Shown in pieces: positions 45,106 to 56,800 of a stretch of DNA of 64,000 nucleotides. A program made the translations under genes and the position numbers. The notes beneath the pieces were generated by a model. That model was given only the letters and a program-made list of their open reading frames with translations. It was not told where the DNA came from and did no database searches. The number at the start of each line of letters is the position of its first letter. Position 1 is the first letter of the stretch. The DNA is from Gamarada debralockiae (Eukaryota; Ascomycota; Leotiomycetes; Helotiales; Hyphodiscaceae). The stretch is from contig NXFV01002076.1 in assembly GCA_002803225.1 (NCBI GenBank), positions 143,050 through 207,049 of the forward strand, written 5' to 3'.

Positions 45106-47006
45106 ATGAATGCATCAATTAGCACCGAGAACGAGATGATTTTCAAACACGTGACGGCTACGACAACGAATATCGACGAGACGAAGAAGAAAGAGATTAA
45201 GGAGAATCTTGCAAGGTACGAACAGTTATTCGGAGCGGACGAGGATGCTTTCGTCCAACCCACCACCACGAGAAAGGAGCTGTGGTCATACTACTTGTAC
45301 TATAATGTATGTGAAAACCCACCTCGACGTATTTGATCGTCTACTGAGAGTCAATGATTGTAGGGTGATAATGGAGTCGGCCCTGGATCGTACTCTCAAG
45401 CTCTCTTCCAGTCTGCTTTGACCAGTGCTGGATGGGATCCAGCAATTACTCCCATTGAAAAGGGAAACTGTGGAAATGCTGGGTGCGTCGTTGCTTGGGG
45501 CTCGGGAACCCGATCCGTTGCCAGCGTGGTTCTCATTGCCAATGGACTTTGCTTCGCAATCATGACAGTCATTTTCGTGGCATTGGGATCCGCAGCAGAT
45601 TATGGTAACTTTGGTCGCTGGCTCCTACTTTTCTTGACTGTTGTCTGCTGGGTGTTTCAATACGGGATGATGGCCATTCGCCATCCCAGCCAGTGGCCTG
45701 CTGCGATGGTGCTTTATGTGATTTCGTATATTGCATATGTAAGCGGATTAAATCTGGCCAGCATAGTCATGAGCTAACATATTATAGGGAGCAACACTAG
45801 TCTTTTACGCCGCACTTTTTCCTCGACTGGCTCGATACATGCCTGACGTTCGAAAAGCGAGAGAAGAAGATTTGAAGGATGGGAAGATTGACCAGGCTGA
45901 ATACGACAAGATCGAAAGTATGGAACGCAACCATATCAGCAATATTTCTACGGCACACTCGAATATCGGATATTTGCTGACTCTCGTCATCAACCTTTCC
46001 GTTCTGCTGCCACTGCAAGGAAACCCCTTTGGCAACAATCTCGCACTGTGTTTGACGAACTCTTGTAAGTCCCACAGTTCACCGCACTGCTGATAGTTGC
46101 TGAGACAAAACAGACTGGGTCGTCCTCGGAATTTGGTGGTTCCTCTTCCAACAACCTCGCCCGGGTCCAAAGATTCCCAAAGGCAGTAACTACCTTACGA
46201 TTGGCTGGAAGCAGGTCTTCCTCGCCGTCAGCGAAATCCGCAATCTCCCTCAAACCTTCCTCTACCTCATCGCATTCTTCCTCCTTGCGGACGGGCTTAA
46301 CACAACCGGAACACTTGTTTCCATCATTCAGAACGACGTCGTGTCCTTCTCGTTCCTCGAAATCACGTACCTTGGTCTCTCACAAGCAGCCACCTCGATC
46401 ACATCTACATTTGGATTTTGGTACTTCCAGAAATACTTCGGGATCAAAACGAAATATATGTTTATGGTTACCAACGCCTTCAGTGTCTTTATCCCATTTT
46501 ATGGTATGCTTGGCCTTTGGACAAATAAGGTGGGTTATCATCATGTGCGGGACTTTTGGATCTACAACATCTTGTTCGGACTATTTCAGGCGCCATATTA
46601 CGCCTATGCGCAGACAATGATGTCTGAGGTTACGCCACGAGGGTACGAAAATATGTTTTTCGGGTTATTTGGGATCACCAACAGAGCTTCGAGTATCATC
46701 GGACCCAACGTCATTCAAGCAATCATCAACGCCACGAACAACAACTGGATGGGATTCCCATTTCTCTTCGCGCTGTGCACGGCAGCAAGCATTGTCATTT
46801 GGTTCGTGGATATTGAGAAGGGCAGAGAGAACTGCCGGAAATACGTTGAGGAACGGAAGCTTGTCAGAGTCGCGAAAGAGGCCGGCTTAACAACCAATGA
46901 AGTTGTGGAAGGTGTTGCGACTGGAGAATTGGGTGCTGAGAGCAGCGCGAGCGATGGCGTGGAAATCGTCGGCGCGGAGCCTTCAAGGAAGGGTCTTACT
47001 GAGTGA
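45106..47006 (+). CDS. ATG22: Atg22-like vacuolar permease (MFS)
   Basis: Predicted vacuolar membrane transporter releasing amino acids after autophagic breakdown. Four exons (45106-45306, 45364-45738, 45788-46064, 46114-47006) separated by 49-57 bp introns give 581 codons. The first membrane region is preceded by the Atg22 family sequence TRKELWSYYLYYN and followed by GDNGVGPGSYSQALFQSAL. About 12 membrane segments are visible. A charged cytosolic loop (KAREEDLKDGKIDQAEYDKI) lies between helices 4 and 7. Later conserved stretches are FFLLADGLNTTGTLVSIIQN, FWIYNILFGLFQAPYYAYAQ, and PRGYENMFFGLFGITNRASS. Fungi often have several Atg22 paralogues, so this may be an Atg22-2-type copy. Confidence 0.88.
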
Positions 47007-48227
47007 GAAATGGACAATATTTTGATACGACTTCTATATGGCCCCGAAGGATCTCTTCTGAAGTTCAGGACAATTAATTGACTTTCATCTTAAAGGTCTT
47101 TGTCTGGCTGAAATAGGCTTGGTATCTCATTCCCTGAGCTATTGTTGATCAAAGACTTCCCCCAATATTTGCTCTTTTCGCTCTCTACAAGTCCGCATTT
47201 CTATCTCGTCTCCAAGCCACATTTCTTTCTTCTCCAGGAATACTTGATTTTGGCGACCGAAAAGGACAGTCGAATTTTTTGATATTCTCTGCTTTCCTTA
47301 TTTACATCAAACTAAGTGCGACGATATATCACGGAACGGGTCTGCACAGAGGATTAGGATCCCCCGGCACTTGAACCCATATTTCATGTTTATTGACGAA
47401 ACCTGCGCATATATGTCTCTCAGTGCCCTTTGGTCTCACAACCTGTCCCATCCCTTGACATACCACCACACATATCTCCCTACAACATGTCTTACGGTTT
47501 GGAGATCAGTGAGACGCTATGTGCAAAATTTATGTTCGCAAGTATGCTTGTAACCATATCTACGGAGTTTAGACAAGGCTCTGCAGTGACAGAACACGAA
47601 ATAGGTGCCGAGGTCCTTACACCCAGGAGCTGCCTGAACTATCGGATGGGCAAAGCGAGAGCCTAGAGCACGCAAAGACGTATAGATTTGGGGATTGCAG
47701 TCTCTGTTCATTCAAGACTGCTGCTGAAGTGAGACCATCTCGGCTTACTCCTACGTGCCCGCCCTCTCAGTCGGAGAAAAAAGTGGCCGATTTTGGGCAC
47801 CGCGTACAAATTCAACAAATCCGTATTCTCCTTAACAACGAATTAATTCACGATATAACTATTTTGCGCTATAGAGTTAATTCCTTCTCGAGAAGCATTA
47901 CTCCGAGTTCTACAAATTTTCAAAAGCGGAAGGGCGACGAATCAACAGTTTGAGTAGGTGCATTTGGTGTTCTCGCTTGCTAAAAAGTGGACGTTTTTTA
48001 CTCCGACTGAGAGCCCGCCTATGATCTACGGTACGTACCACTTCTTTTCTAACTTCATGAATCTTGATTTATGGCTTGCCTTTGATAATGCTGAAGAACA
48101 ACTCTGCTGACACGATTATCATTGCCCAGAAAACATGGCCTTGATGGCTGAAAGAGAAGGTTCATGCACAGCCCCCTACGAAACCGGTAGTGAACTCTAG
48201 GGTGGGAAGGCACTTTAACAGGCGCAG
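47007..48227. other. Intergenic, nothing recognised
   Basis: About 1.2 kb after the permease gene. Short frames on both strands lack motifs. Confidence 0.45.
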
Positions 48228-49008
48228 GCGTGTTCATAGTCCCTGATATTGTGCCCGGGCAACACGAGACCGTCCGTTATACTACCTGCCACATTACAAC
48301 CCCTTACGAAGTGACGTGTTACGACATCTATAAATACGCCCGGAACCGCAAGGCTCTATTAAAGCGCAAAGAGTGTTCGTCACTATCTGGTTCGAAGTAC
48401 GACCTACTCCATGCGATACCAAATTCAGACGATTCTGTATATCGACATGTCAACCATGGATAACAGTAACGCGAAATGCTTCATCGGTGAAACGAATGCA
48501 ATCGCCTTAGCATTGAGGTATACGGCTTCCATTATGTCGCATCCGCTACCTGCATGCTGGCGAGGGGTGTGAAAGCTGCGCTTTCCAATGATGATCCGGT
48601 TTTGTTGGGTCAGGGTACGAGCGGCGTGACCCATCATTTCTGGCAAGCGCTGCAGGGTGGGAATATCTTGGATTGGAGGGTTTGGTAAGTCTTCCCTTTG
48701 CCCTCTTTCTGGACTTTGCGCATGACTTTCAGTCATGTTGCTGAGAGGCGATGCCACTGCTCAATCACTAGAAGCGACGATCGTCTTTGATAATGGCGAG
48801 ACATTTTCCTGGCCGCTAATATCACCGTGTGTAGGATTCTCTTGCACAAAACAGCGTTCGCTGGTCAGACTTTGAAGACCAGACTGAGGAAGAGTGGCTG
48901 AGAGACATTGAGGAAGGTGCAGAGGGTACAAGCAGGAAGGCGAAACGCATGCAGAAGTGGGCTGCTGAATGGGAGGAGTTTTGCGAACGGATTGTCGCAG
49001 AATTTTGA
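48228..49008 (+). pseudogene. Unidentified gene relic
   Basis: Family not recognised. The 5' part has an open stretch VFIVPDIVPGQHETVRYTTC. The 3' part ends with a clearly coding-like charged tail: SVRWSDFEDQTEEEWLRDIE, EGAEGTSRKAKRMQKWAAEW and EEFCERIVAEF before TGA at 49006. Stops and frame changes lie between. The tail has the look of a conserved fungal protein end, which is why this is listed; nothing links it to a function. Confidence 0.25.
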
Positions 49009-49720
49009 GATAAGTGAGTTTGTAGCAAACAATGGTACATCATCATTGTATCACTGAGCCAGCACAGAAAGTTCTAGTAGGCCGTGAAGGCAGCTGTTTC
49101 AACAAAGCCATCAACGAGCTTGAAGTTTTAGGCGTATTTAGAACGATGGCAGCTTGTAAAATTACCGAGAGCTCCCAAATGAAAACAGTAGAATAGCCGG
49201 GCTCTCAGTTACCCTTTACGAAACCCGGCCTAAGCAGAACCCCCAAAAGGAGTGAACTTGGTGTAATCTGATTATTAGTACTTGTTTGCTATAGATTTAG
49301 GCACAGACGAACCCTTCGTTTGAGGTGAAATGCAAGCCGGCATAACTGCATGGAAAAAACACTCCAACTAAAGAAGGGCCACAGGATAAGAGACGTGTTG
49401 CTTTGACAAATAATTTGCTTCATCTTGCTACCTACTTAAGCAGTACATATGCTGAGATCTGCTCCAAACATCCGTCACTCACGAAACCCTTTTGCCATCT
49501 CCAAATTATTGGCACTTTACATCATGAAGAAACTTCCAAGCTCCACGGAGGCAAATGCGCCCTCCAAAGACACAAGTATGTCTCTGTTTCTTTCCAATGC
49601 CAATATTGAACGTCACTTATTAAGCCAGAAATCACTCCCCATCCGAAGCGCAGTCATCCCGAAGTTCGAATCCACTTTGCGAGCAACAGAAGAATCCGAC
49701 AAACACATTTTCTGATCAGC
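49009..49720. other. Intergenic, nothing recognised
   Basis: About 700 bp between an unidentified relic and the cyclotransferase upstream region. No motif was seen. Confidence 0.4.
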
Positions 49721-50398
49721 ATGATGAGGAGGATGAGTTTGTGATGATCTCGTCTGATGAGGAAGCATTTGGGGTCGAAAAAAAAGAGAAGCTGGAAGGG
49801 GGTTACCGGCATCGGCAATTGACAGAGTTATTAAGACTAGTGGTGAGAGCGAAGCTAAGGAGAAGAAACCAGTCGAAACAGCATCCGATGGAAAGGGAGC
49901 TGCCGGAATTGGGCTCACTTCCCAGTCAAACAATCCAAGCCTCCCAACATTTTTGCATTCCTCGCAATCGAAACTCGGCGACTCTTCGAAGTTCTCTGCT
50001 TCTCAACGAAGAGATCTTGAAGTCTTTCTTGCGGAGAAGTCACGGGGCCCGGAGGACAAAGTATCTCTAGCGATGAGACCTTTATCTAAGCCGGACAAGT
50101 TTCCTTCCATGTAACGCCAAAGGTCCAAGGACGAAGCTGCTTCTGTGTCGAAAGTATTGGCTCCAGACTTGAGCAAACCAGCAACTTCTCCAATCTCAAA
50201 ATTCTCATCGAATGAGATCCAACCGCGAAGAAAGTGTCCCCCGGTTCCTGGGTCCATCTCTCGCCTCGGGTTCAGGAAGTGCTTGCACAGGCGCGGGAGA
50301 AGAGACTTGACGCCGAAGCGAAGACCACAAACTCCAAAGCTGATCGCACATCTCTCGCAACCAGCTCCAAGGTCAAAGATACAGTCTTTAATCTCAGG
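49721..50398 (+). pseudogene. Degraded N-terminal extension upstream of the cyclotransferase
   Basis: Coding-like segments on the plus strand lie directly before the gamma-glutamylcyclotransferase core but in several frames: DEEDEFVMISSDEEAFGVEK, then GIGLTSQSNNPSLPTFLHSS and QRRDLEVFLAEKSRGPEDKV ending at a TAA (50112), then DEAASVSKVLAPDLSKPATS, then a shift into WVHLSPRVQEVLAQAREKRL that is open into the core. They could be exons of a longer protein, but no phase-correct introns were found, so a decayed N-terminal region is more likely. Confidence 0.35.
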
Positions 50399-50983
50399 AT
50401 GTGTTTCTTCTACGGCACTCTTATGGACGCAAAAACACTCCACAAAGTCCTGGATCTCCCCTGTGAGCCCACCATGATTCCGGCCACGATCACAGGCTAC
50501 AAAGGCATGCAACGGAAGCGGTTCCCCGCCTTGATTCCCAGTGCGAACGACAACGTTGTCCAAGGTTTCGCATACGAGATCCAAACTGAGGCTCAGTACA
50601 AGAGATTGGACCACTATGAAGATCAACATTGGAGACCTGTCAAGTGTCAAATCCTCTTGGAGAACGGGAAGCTCGTTTTTGGCAGTTGCTTTATGTGCGG
50701 CCTGGCAGATGAAAGTGAGTTAACTCCAGGCCCGTTGTTTGATGATTGGGAGGTGGAAAAGAGAAGATTGAGGTATATTGCGCGGGGGTGGACGCCAGTT
50801 GGAGCGCAGCAGATGACACTTGATGTCGAGCTAGACGGAGACAAGGCAAACCTCACGCATCTTGAGAAGCAGGTAAAGAGGCTGAGAGATGAGGAGAGGC
50901 TGAAGGTTGAGGAATTTTCTAAATGGGGTAGAAGTGAAAGGAGAGGACGGGTATCTGGGATTGAGTTTACTTGCTGGACCTGA
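50399..50983 (+). CDS. Gamma-glutamylcyclotransferase-like (AIG2/GGACT) protein
   Basis: Small enzyme fold that releases 5-oxoproline from gamma-glutamyl peptides or amines. From ATG 50399 the frame has 194 codons and opens directly with the substrate-loop motif MCFFYGTLMDAKTLHKVL. It continues with RFPALIPSANDNVVQGFAYE and the putative catalytic Glu in RLDHYEDQHWRPV. The C-terminal third (DWEVEKRRLRYIARGW, then a Lys/Arg/Glu-rich helix) extends beyond the minimal domain. The frame is open upstream for a further 165 bp or more. The ATG was chosen because earlier sequence contains a stop and frameshifts. If the longer N-terminus was essential, the gene may be impaired. Domain identity is good; substrate unknown. 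Confidence 0.7.
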   Translation: MCFFYGTLMDAKTLHKVLDLPCEPTMIPATITGYKGMQRKRFPALIPSANDNVVQGFAYEIQTEAQYKRLDHYEDQHWRPVKCQILLENGKLVFGSCFMCGLADESELTPGPLFDDWEVEKRRLRYIARGWTPVGAQQMTLDVELDGDKANLTHLEKQVKRLRDEERLKVEEFSKWGRSERRGRVSGIEFTCWT

Positions 50984-51124
50984 TGAGTAACCCTGAGAGC
51001 CGTTGATTTGGTTGCAAGCATCGACGGATAAGTTGTTTGCCCAGCACAATGACCACTGCTCATCCGGACTCCATCCTGCCTGATCCGCGCGTAATGATTT
51101 ATAACTTGTGACAGAATCAGCACA

Positions 51125-51873
51125 TTACTTTTTTAACAACTTCTTTCCCATCTGCCTCAGTTTTCCATTCCCCACAGTGTCGGTCACACTTCCATTGAGC
51201 GCAACATCAATCATCGCAGCAGCCAGCTCATCAACACGAATCGCATTTCGACTCACACCAAGAACAAACTCCGGCACTGGCTTCTCTTTTCCAACCACCA
51301 ATGCAGCTTTGATAATCACCGTCTCTAAGATATCTGAGTTTTCCTTTGCAAGTCCAAGGAGCTCAGTTTCTGCCAACCCCTGGCTAAGGATCAACTTCCA
51401 TAGAAAAAGAACCTCATGATGGATACTTGACTTACTCTCGCTCGTCTTCCCTCCTCCAAAAACCACAAAGATTTCTTTTGGTTCCTCTCAGATAATGTCC
51501 CACTAATGAATAGAAATCTTATCTTCCCATCCCCTTCTTCACTCACGTTCGCAGCAGCAAGTATAGCCCTAGCAGCTGCTAACGGGTACTGGACCTCCAC
51601 CTCGTCATTCTTCCCCGCTGGTGTGGGATTTGAGTTGGAGCCGCCCAAGGCCCATAAACAAGCTTTTGCCCCAGCCAACTCTTGAACCACGGAATTGGGA
51701 TACGAAAGGAAGCCCTCAAGTACGATGACTTTTATTCTCGAACTGCATGCGGCGAGTTCGGGTAGTGGGCGACGGGATAGAACGATGAGTGATGTTACAG
51801 AGGGCTTTTGGAGGAGTTGGGAGAGGACTTCGCCGCCGATGAAGCCGGAAGCGCCTGTGAGGATAAACTTCAT
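51125..51873 (-). CDS. NAD(P)-binding Rossmann-fold protein (atypical/extended SDR)
   Basis: Two exons (51873-51436 and 51379-51125) joined by a 56-bp intron give 230 codons. The N-terminus MKFILTGASGFIGGEVLSQL is a classic dinucleotide-binding GxxGxxG strand-helix, followed by SLIVLSRRPLPELA. Then come KACLWALGGSN, where the family has the loss-of-loop Gly cluster, and IRFLFISGTLSERN. The C-terminal half includes IRVDELAAAMIDVALNG, as in NAD(P)H-binding and nucleoside-diphosphate-sugar-epimerase-like proteins. No Tyr-x-x-x-Lys motif is evident, so catalytic activity is uncertain. These proteins are common and poorly characterised in fungi. The frame is undamaged. Confidence 0.75.
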
Positions 51874-52444
51874 TGTTGAATCTGAAGCATGAGGTTCCTA
51901 TTTATCGGGCGGATTCTGGACGAAGCGGGTTGGTCCTCCTAGGAGTCAAAATATGCAAGACAGGGCTCTCAAATTTCACACTAGGTTGTTGTTTGAAATG
52001 AGATTAATATGAAGGTAGCATGATTCGTAACGAATGACAAAAAGTATAATCGTCCACTGACGGCGAGGGTACCAGCACTTGACAGGTCCCTTCCCTTCTA
52101 ATGTGTTTCAATATGATCTCTGACAAAAGAAAGAATGGCAGATGGGTTTGTATAGTGAGATGAATCGCCAATTATAAGGCTCTCTGTCGGAATGAAATTC
52201 ACCCGATTGGTCGATTCCGGGACAATTGTTGGACCGAAGCACTCTTCACTGAAGTTTGACAGGTTTTGACCAGCTTCATATTCTAATCCCAGAATGATTT
52301 ATTAATCATGGACGTGAGATTCAACTGCTCATTCGAAATGTGATGTATATCGATTTTCAGTTAAATGACATATCCACTATCGATAACCTACACCTCAACT
52401 AGTACAACGCAGTTTCAACGCGTGTTGGGTTTGTGAACTTACCA
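51874..52444. other. Intergenic
   Basis: About 570 bp holding the promoter of the Rossmann-fold gene. Nothing else was recognised. Confidence 0.45.
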
Positions 52445-53437
52445 TAGCAGCGCGTACAAACGTAGCCTTGCTACTGCACAAGAACAAACAGGCGTCTGCA
52501 ATTTCTTGGGTGGCTCCCCCTTCTGTTCATGGGAGCTATGGCGATAGCCTGTTTGAGTGTTTCCGCGAATTGGGGCTCGCCTTGTATCATTGGAGTCCTG
52601 TACTTCTCAGTAAATGCTTCAAAATCTTTCGAGGGCAATGAAGGGATACAATGATGGCGGGGTAAGTACGCAACGATTTCAGGATACATGCAGTTGATTC
52701 TGATTTGTCTTTTGAATGCTGCGTGATGTCAACACGGCTCCTAATCAAGATGGGCGGAAGTCAGTTATATCAATACCATCGCTCTTGGTCATCGCAATGA
52801 CCGCCGCTTTGGACGCACAGTACGCCGCTATTTACCATAAGTCAGCTACCTGACACATTATTTCCCTCTCTTTCCGCCAGGCAATTCACCAGCACTCGGT
52901 CTCCCGACAATCCTGAACTGAGATGCATATACACAATACTCCCCCTATCACCCGGCTGTCCATCATGCGTCGGAAGTGGTTCCTGCTTCAACATCTGAAC
53001 CAGTTCGGCACGTGAGCGCAGCTATGCTCCGCGATAGTTGGATGTTGTTGATGAATTAAACTGACCTGAAGTAGTGGATGTTGAGCGGGCATTGTTGCCG
53101 ACGACCCCAGCAGCATTAACAGCATAATCCACTCGCCCCATTTTTCAATAGTCTTTTTACCATCAATTCGATAACATCTTCTTACAGCATGTCGACTTTG
53201 ATGGCTAGGACTTCTGCATTGGTGAGGCAGTAGTGATTAGTTTAGAGTCTCGAGAAGACCGGCATGGTTCTGATCGCAGATGGCGATTTTGAGACAGCCT
53301 TCTATGGGGAAGGAGATGTCTGTTGCGCGGCCGATACCTAGTGTTGTCATTATGCTGTGAACTGAGAGGAAAGAGAGGAAACAGAACTTGCCTGAAGCTG
53401 CACCAGTGACGAGAACGACGCCTGGGAATAACGTCAT
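52445..53437 (-). pseudogene. Second short-chain dehydrogenase/reductase pseudogene
   Basis: The minus strand starts MTLFPGVVLVTGAASG, and after an intron (53391-53338) completes the cofactor motif as GAASGIGRATDISFPIEGC. The intron has a GC donor (GCAAGT). Downstream, in shifting frames, are the catalytic YCASKAAVIAMTKSDGID (Tyr and Lys retained) and FAETLKQAIAIAPMNRRG with a final LFVLVQ region where family members read ACLFLCS. Multiple stops and frame changes separate the blocks. It is unrelated in detail to the other SDR relic at 38.8 kb and was an intron-containing gene. Inactive as read. Confidence 0.65.
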
Positions 53438-53897
53438 CTTGAAGTCTGGGCTGAAAATGGCTTGTTTATAAGAGACGCAGAGTCAGGCGTGAGAACTATG
53501 AACGTAAGACTGGTTTTTTGGGATTAGACTTCTGCTCAGTGCAAGACGAATGCTTCGGGATGGAAGGCGGTTCAAAAAGAATCGTGAAATTTGACGCTGG
53601 GCAATTTTATCATCGGAGCTCCGACAAGACCTAAAGTGGGGCTAATCGCGGGGCCTAAACTCGAGACTACAAGCTGAGATGGAAGGAAAGAGCCGAGAAA
53701 AGGAAATATTACTTTATAATTGAAGAGACCTCTGTTGCTCGGAGTAATAGGCAGGCAGCTTGCCGTGGAAGTCATTGATTGAATGCCTGCGGTGAAGTAA
53801 AATAAATGGCAGATGATCAAAGGAGATTCCTTTACCTGCATATCAATTAAACAAAAATCTGTTTTCGAGATTGATATCGTTGTTCATTCTTCAATGC
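53438..53897. other. Intergenic
   Basis: About 460 bp with the helicase 3' flank. No gene was recognised. Confidence 0.4.
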
Positions 53898-56800
53898 CTA
53901 TTCAACAACCCAACCGCGACCCGGTACTTTCTTCTGCGTGACCTTCCTCGCTGGCAAAGGCCAGCCAATTGTTCCCGAACCTTCGGGTCTCAGATACGGA
54001 ATGACCCAACACTCTCTCACATTTCCCAAATCCGACCTGGATGCTGACTTAACCTCCTTGATAGGTTTGCCATAATACAGTAGCGGAGTTCCTTTGGCAA
54101 GAGCAGCCAGTTGCCCACCAGGAATATCCGTCAACGAATGCATCCTCGTCTTCGGGACCTTCCCCGGCGGAGTAGATGAAGCTCTCTGAAGGTACGAGTA
54201 AACTATATATTCAGGGCATTCCTGGGTGCTGAGATGGGCCAGAGGTGATGAAGGATGGATGTACACAGCTTTGTCTTCGTCACCACGTGACATATTCGAT
54301 GGGAAGAGAGTAAGGTATGGGACGTCGATGGCGCGAGTGGGTTTTCGATGTGTCTCCGGAGGACTCGGGGAGAGATCTGCTCGAATTGCGACGTGATCTA
54401 GGAATCCCGCGACTACAGCTTGTTTCAGCGTCTTTACTTGCTTCGCCGTGGGTTGATCCAGTTTTTCTTGGTATTTCAGGGCAGCGAATGCAGGAATGTT
54501 GGTTTGAAGAAGGTCAGTGATCTGGCGCCGTAATTGTTGGATTTCCTTCAAGACTTTGAAACGCACGTAGTGGGACTGGCACCATGCCTCCGTAGGTTCA
54601 TGAGCAAATTCAGCCACAACTTGGAGAAGCTTGATTGCATCTGATCGGTCGTCGGTGGCACAGAACATTTTCTGGACCTTGTTGAAGTGCCGTCTTTTGT
54701 TGGCTCGAGCTTCTTCTTCGATTCGTTCCGCGTTGGTAATATAATTGCTGTCCTCCTTTGGGGTAATTGCAACTGTAGGAATGACTTGGTTCTCGGGGAT
54801 GAAGACGTCCGGGGCCGAAAGACCTGCTACCAAAGCGATTGTATATGGTAGACAATCATTACTATGACCGACAAGTAGAATCCGGGAATATCGAGGCGAG
54901 AGGGGGAAGATCGACATTGTGGAACCAGTTGGAGTGATTTGGCCGGTGGGCGAGATCGCAGACAAATAAGTCAAGAGTTTCTCCGAACTTGCAAGACTTT
55001 GCTTGTCTGGTGGCGTTGGAAATGGGAAGTTGACAACATGCTGGAGGTTCATGGCCTTTAACTGCAATACCACTCCCTCAATAGGCATTCGCAAGATTTC
55101 AGGCTCCGCAAACTCTTGGAAATCTCGCTCATACACAGCGGACGAGTAAAGTCTGTAGCAATGGCCTGGGCCAGTACGCCCAGCACGACCTGCCCGCTGG
55201 CTTGCACTGGCTTTGCTGATCCATCCAACTTCGAAACTTTGTACGCCTGTCGTTCGATCGTACTTGCGTTCTTTCGATCTTCCGCAGTCAAAGACATATC
55301 TGATTCCCGGGATTGTAAGACTGGTCTCTGCCACGTTTGTAGCCAGAACAACAAGTCGCGACCCATCAGGTGGAGGTTCGAATACTCGTAATTGGTCTTT
55401 CGTCGGTAGCAACGAGTAGAGTGGAAGCACATGCATCTTTCCGGGTCCTGTTTCCGCTTCTTCGCCGATCTCAAAGTCGTTATCATCATTAATATTTATA
55501 TCCACTTCATCGTCATCGTCATAATTATCGTTATTGTCGTCAATTGTATCCCCAAATTCAACGTCCTCCGTCTCGATCGGAGCATCTTTTCCGGATATTC
55601 GTACATGAGGACCCGTAGCTGTGTGGCCCATCCGAAAGGCTTCTTTCAGCTTTTTACCGAGATGGGTGATCTCGTTCTGCCCAGTAAGAAAAACAAGAAA
55701 GCCGCCTGGAGGCAGCTTTTTATGTCCCTTGCTGATCTTCCGAAATGCCTCCTCAACATAATCGTGATGAGTTTTCCGTGCAAAGTGAATTGTAACAGGA
55801 TATTGTCTTCCCTCTGCTTGAAGTACAGGCGGCGGTTCCGAAAAGAGGGTATTGTTCTGTGTAAAGTCTGTAATTCTCAAAGTCGCAGACATGATGATGA
55901 GCTTCAATGGCTTGATTGAAGGGTCTTCCGTCGACATCTCTTCTCGCAATTTAACCACTCGACTGAGCATTCCGATGAGGATGTCCGTATTAACACTTCT
56001 CTCGTGAGCCTCATCGATAACGATTGCCGAATACTCTCGCAGAGCGATATCATGTGCGACTTCTCTAAGCAGAACACCGTCTGTCATAAACTTGATGGCA
56101 GTCTGCGCTGAGATAGTACCCTCAAATCGGATCTGATATGCAACTTTCTTACTCTGATCGCCCAATTCATCCCCAACACGTTTCGCCATACTGACGGCAG
56201 CGACACGTCGAGGTTGAGTGATTCCAATCATCCCAGGGGTCGGCGAATCTGGGGAACCATAACCAGCTTCGAACAGGAATTGAGGGACTTGGGTTGTCTT
56301 TCCAGAACCAGTAGCACCATACACTACCACAAGATTGTTGTTGTGGATTGCTTCCATGATTTTCTGCTCTTCACCAACAACTGGAAGCTGGATTCGAGCA
56401 GCTTGGATATCTGGGGGTCTCGTCACTGGAACATTGAATGCTTTTCGGGAGTCATTTGACGTTGGATGTAGCTCTAGGGGAAGAGGGTCTTGTTCTGGGG
56501 CTCGATGTTGAAATCCAGATACTTTTGGGGTTTCTGTGGCATTTGGAGTTGCTGATGCTTGCTGGTAACCAAGTGCCTCGTTCAATTGCTGATTTGCCCA
56601 AGCTTTGAACGCCGATGATCGTTGCTTGACAGGGGTTTCGTCGCTATAGTCACTCACTTCCGACGAGGACTCATCCTCCTCTTCGTCTTCTTGGCCATCT
56701 GAATCTCCGTTCGAACTTAAATCAGAAGGCAATTTTTCTTCGCTGGCAGACTCGTCCGAGATGTCTATACTGCCTTCAGACCCTCCAGCCTCATCATCGG

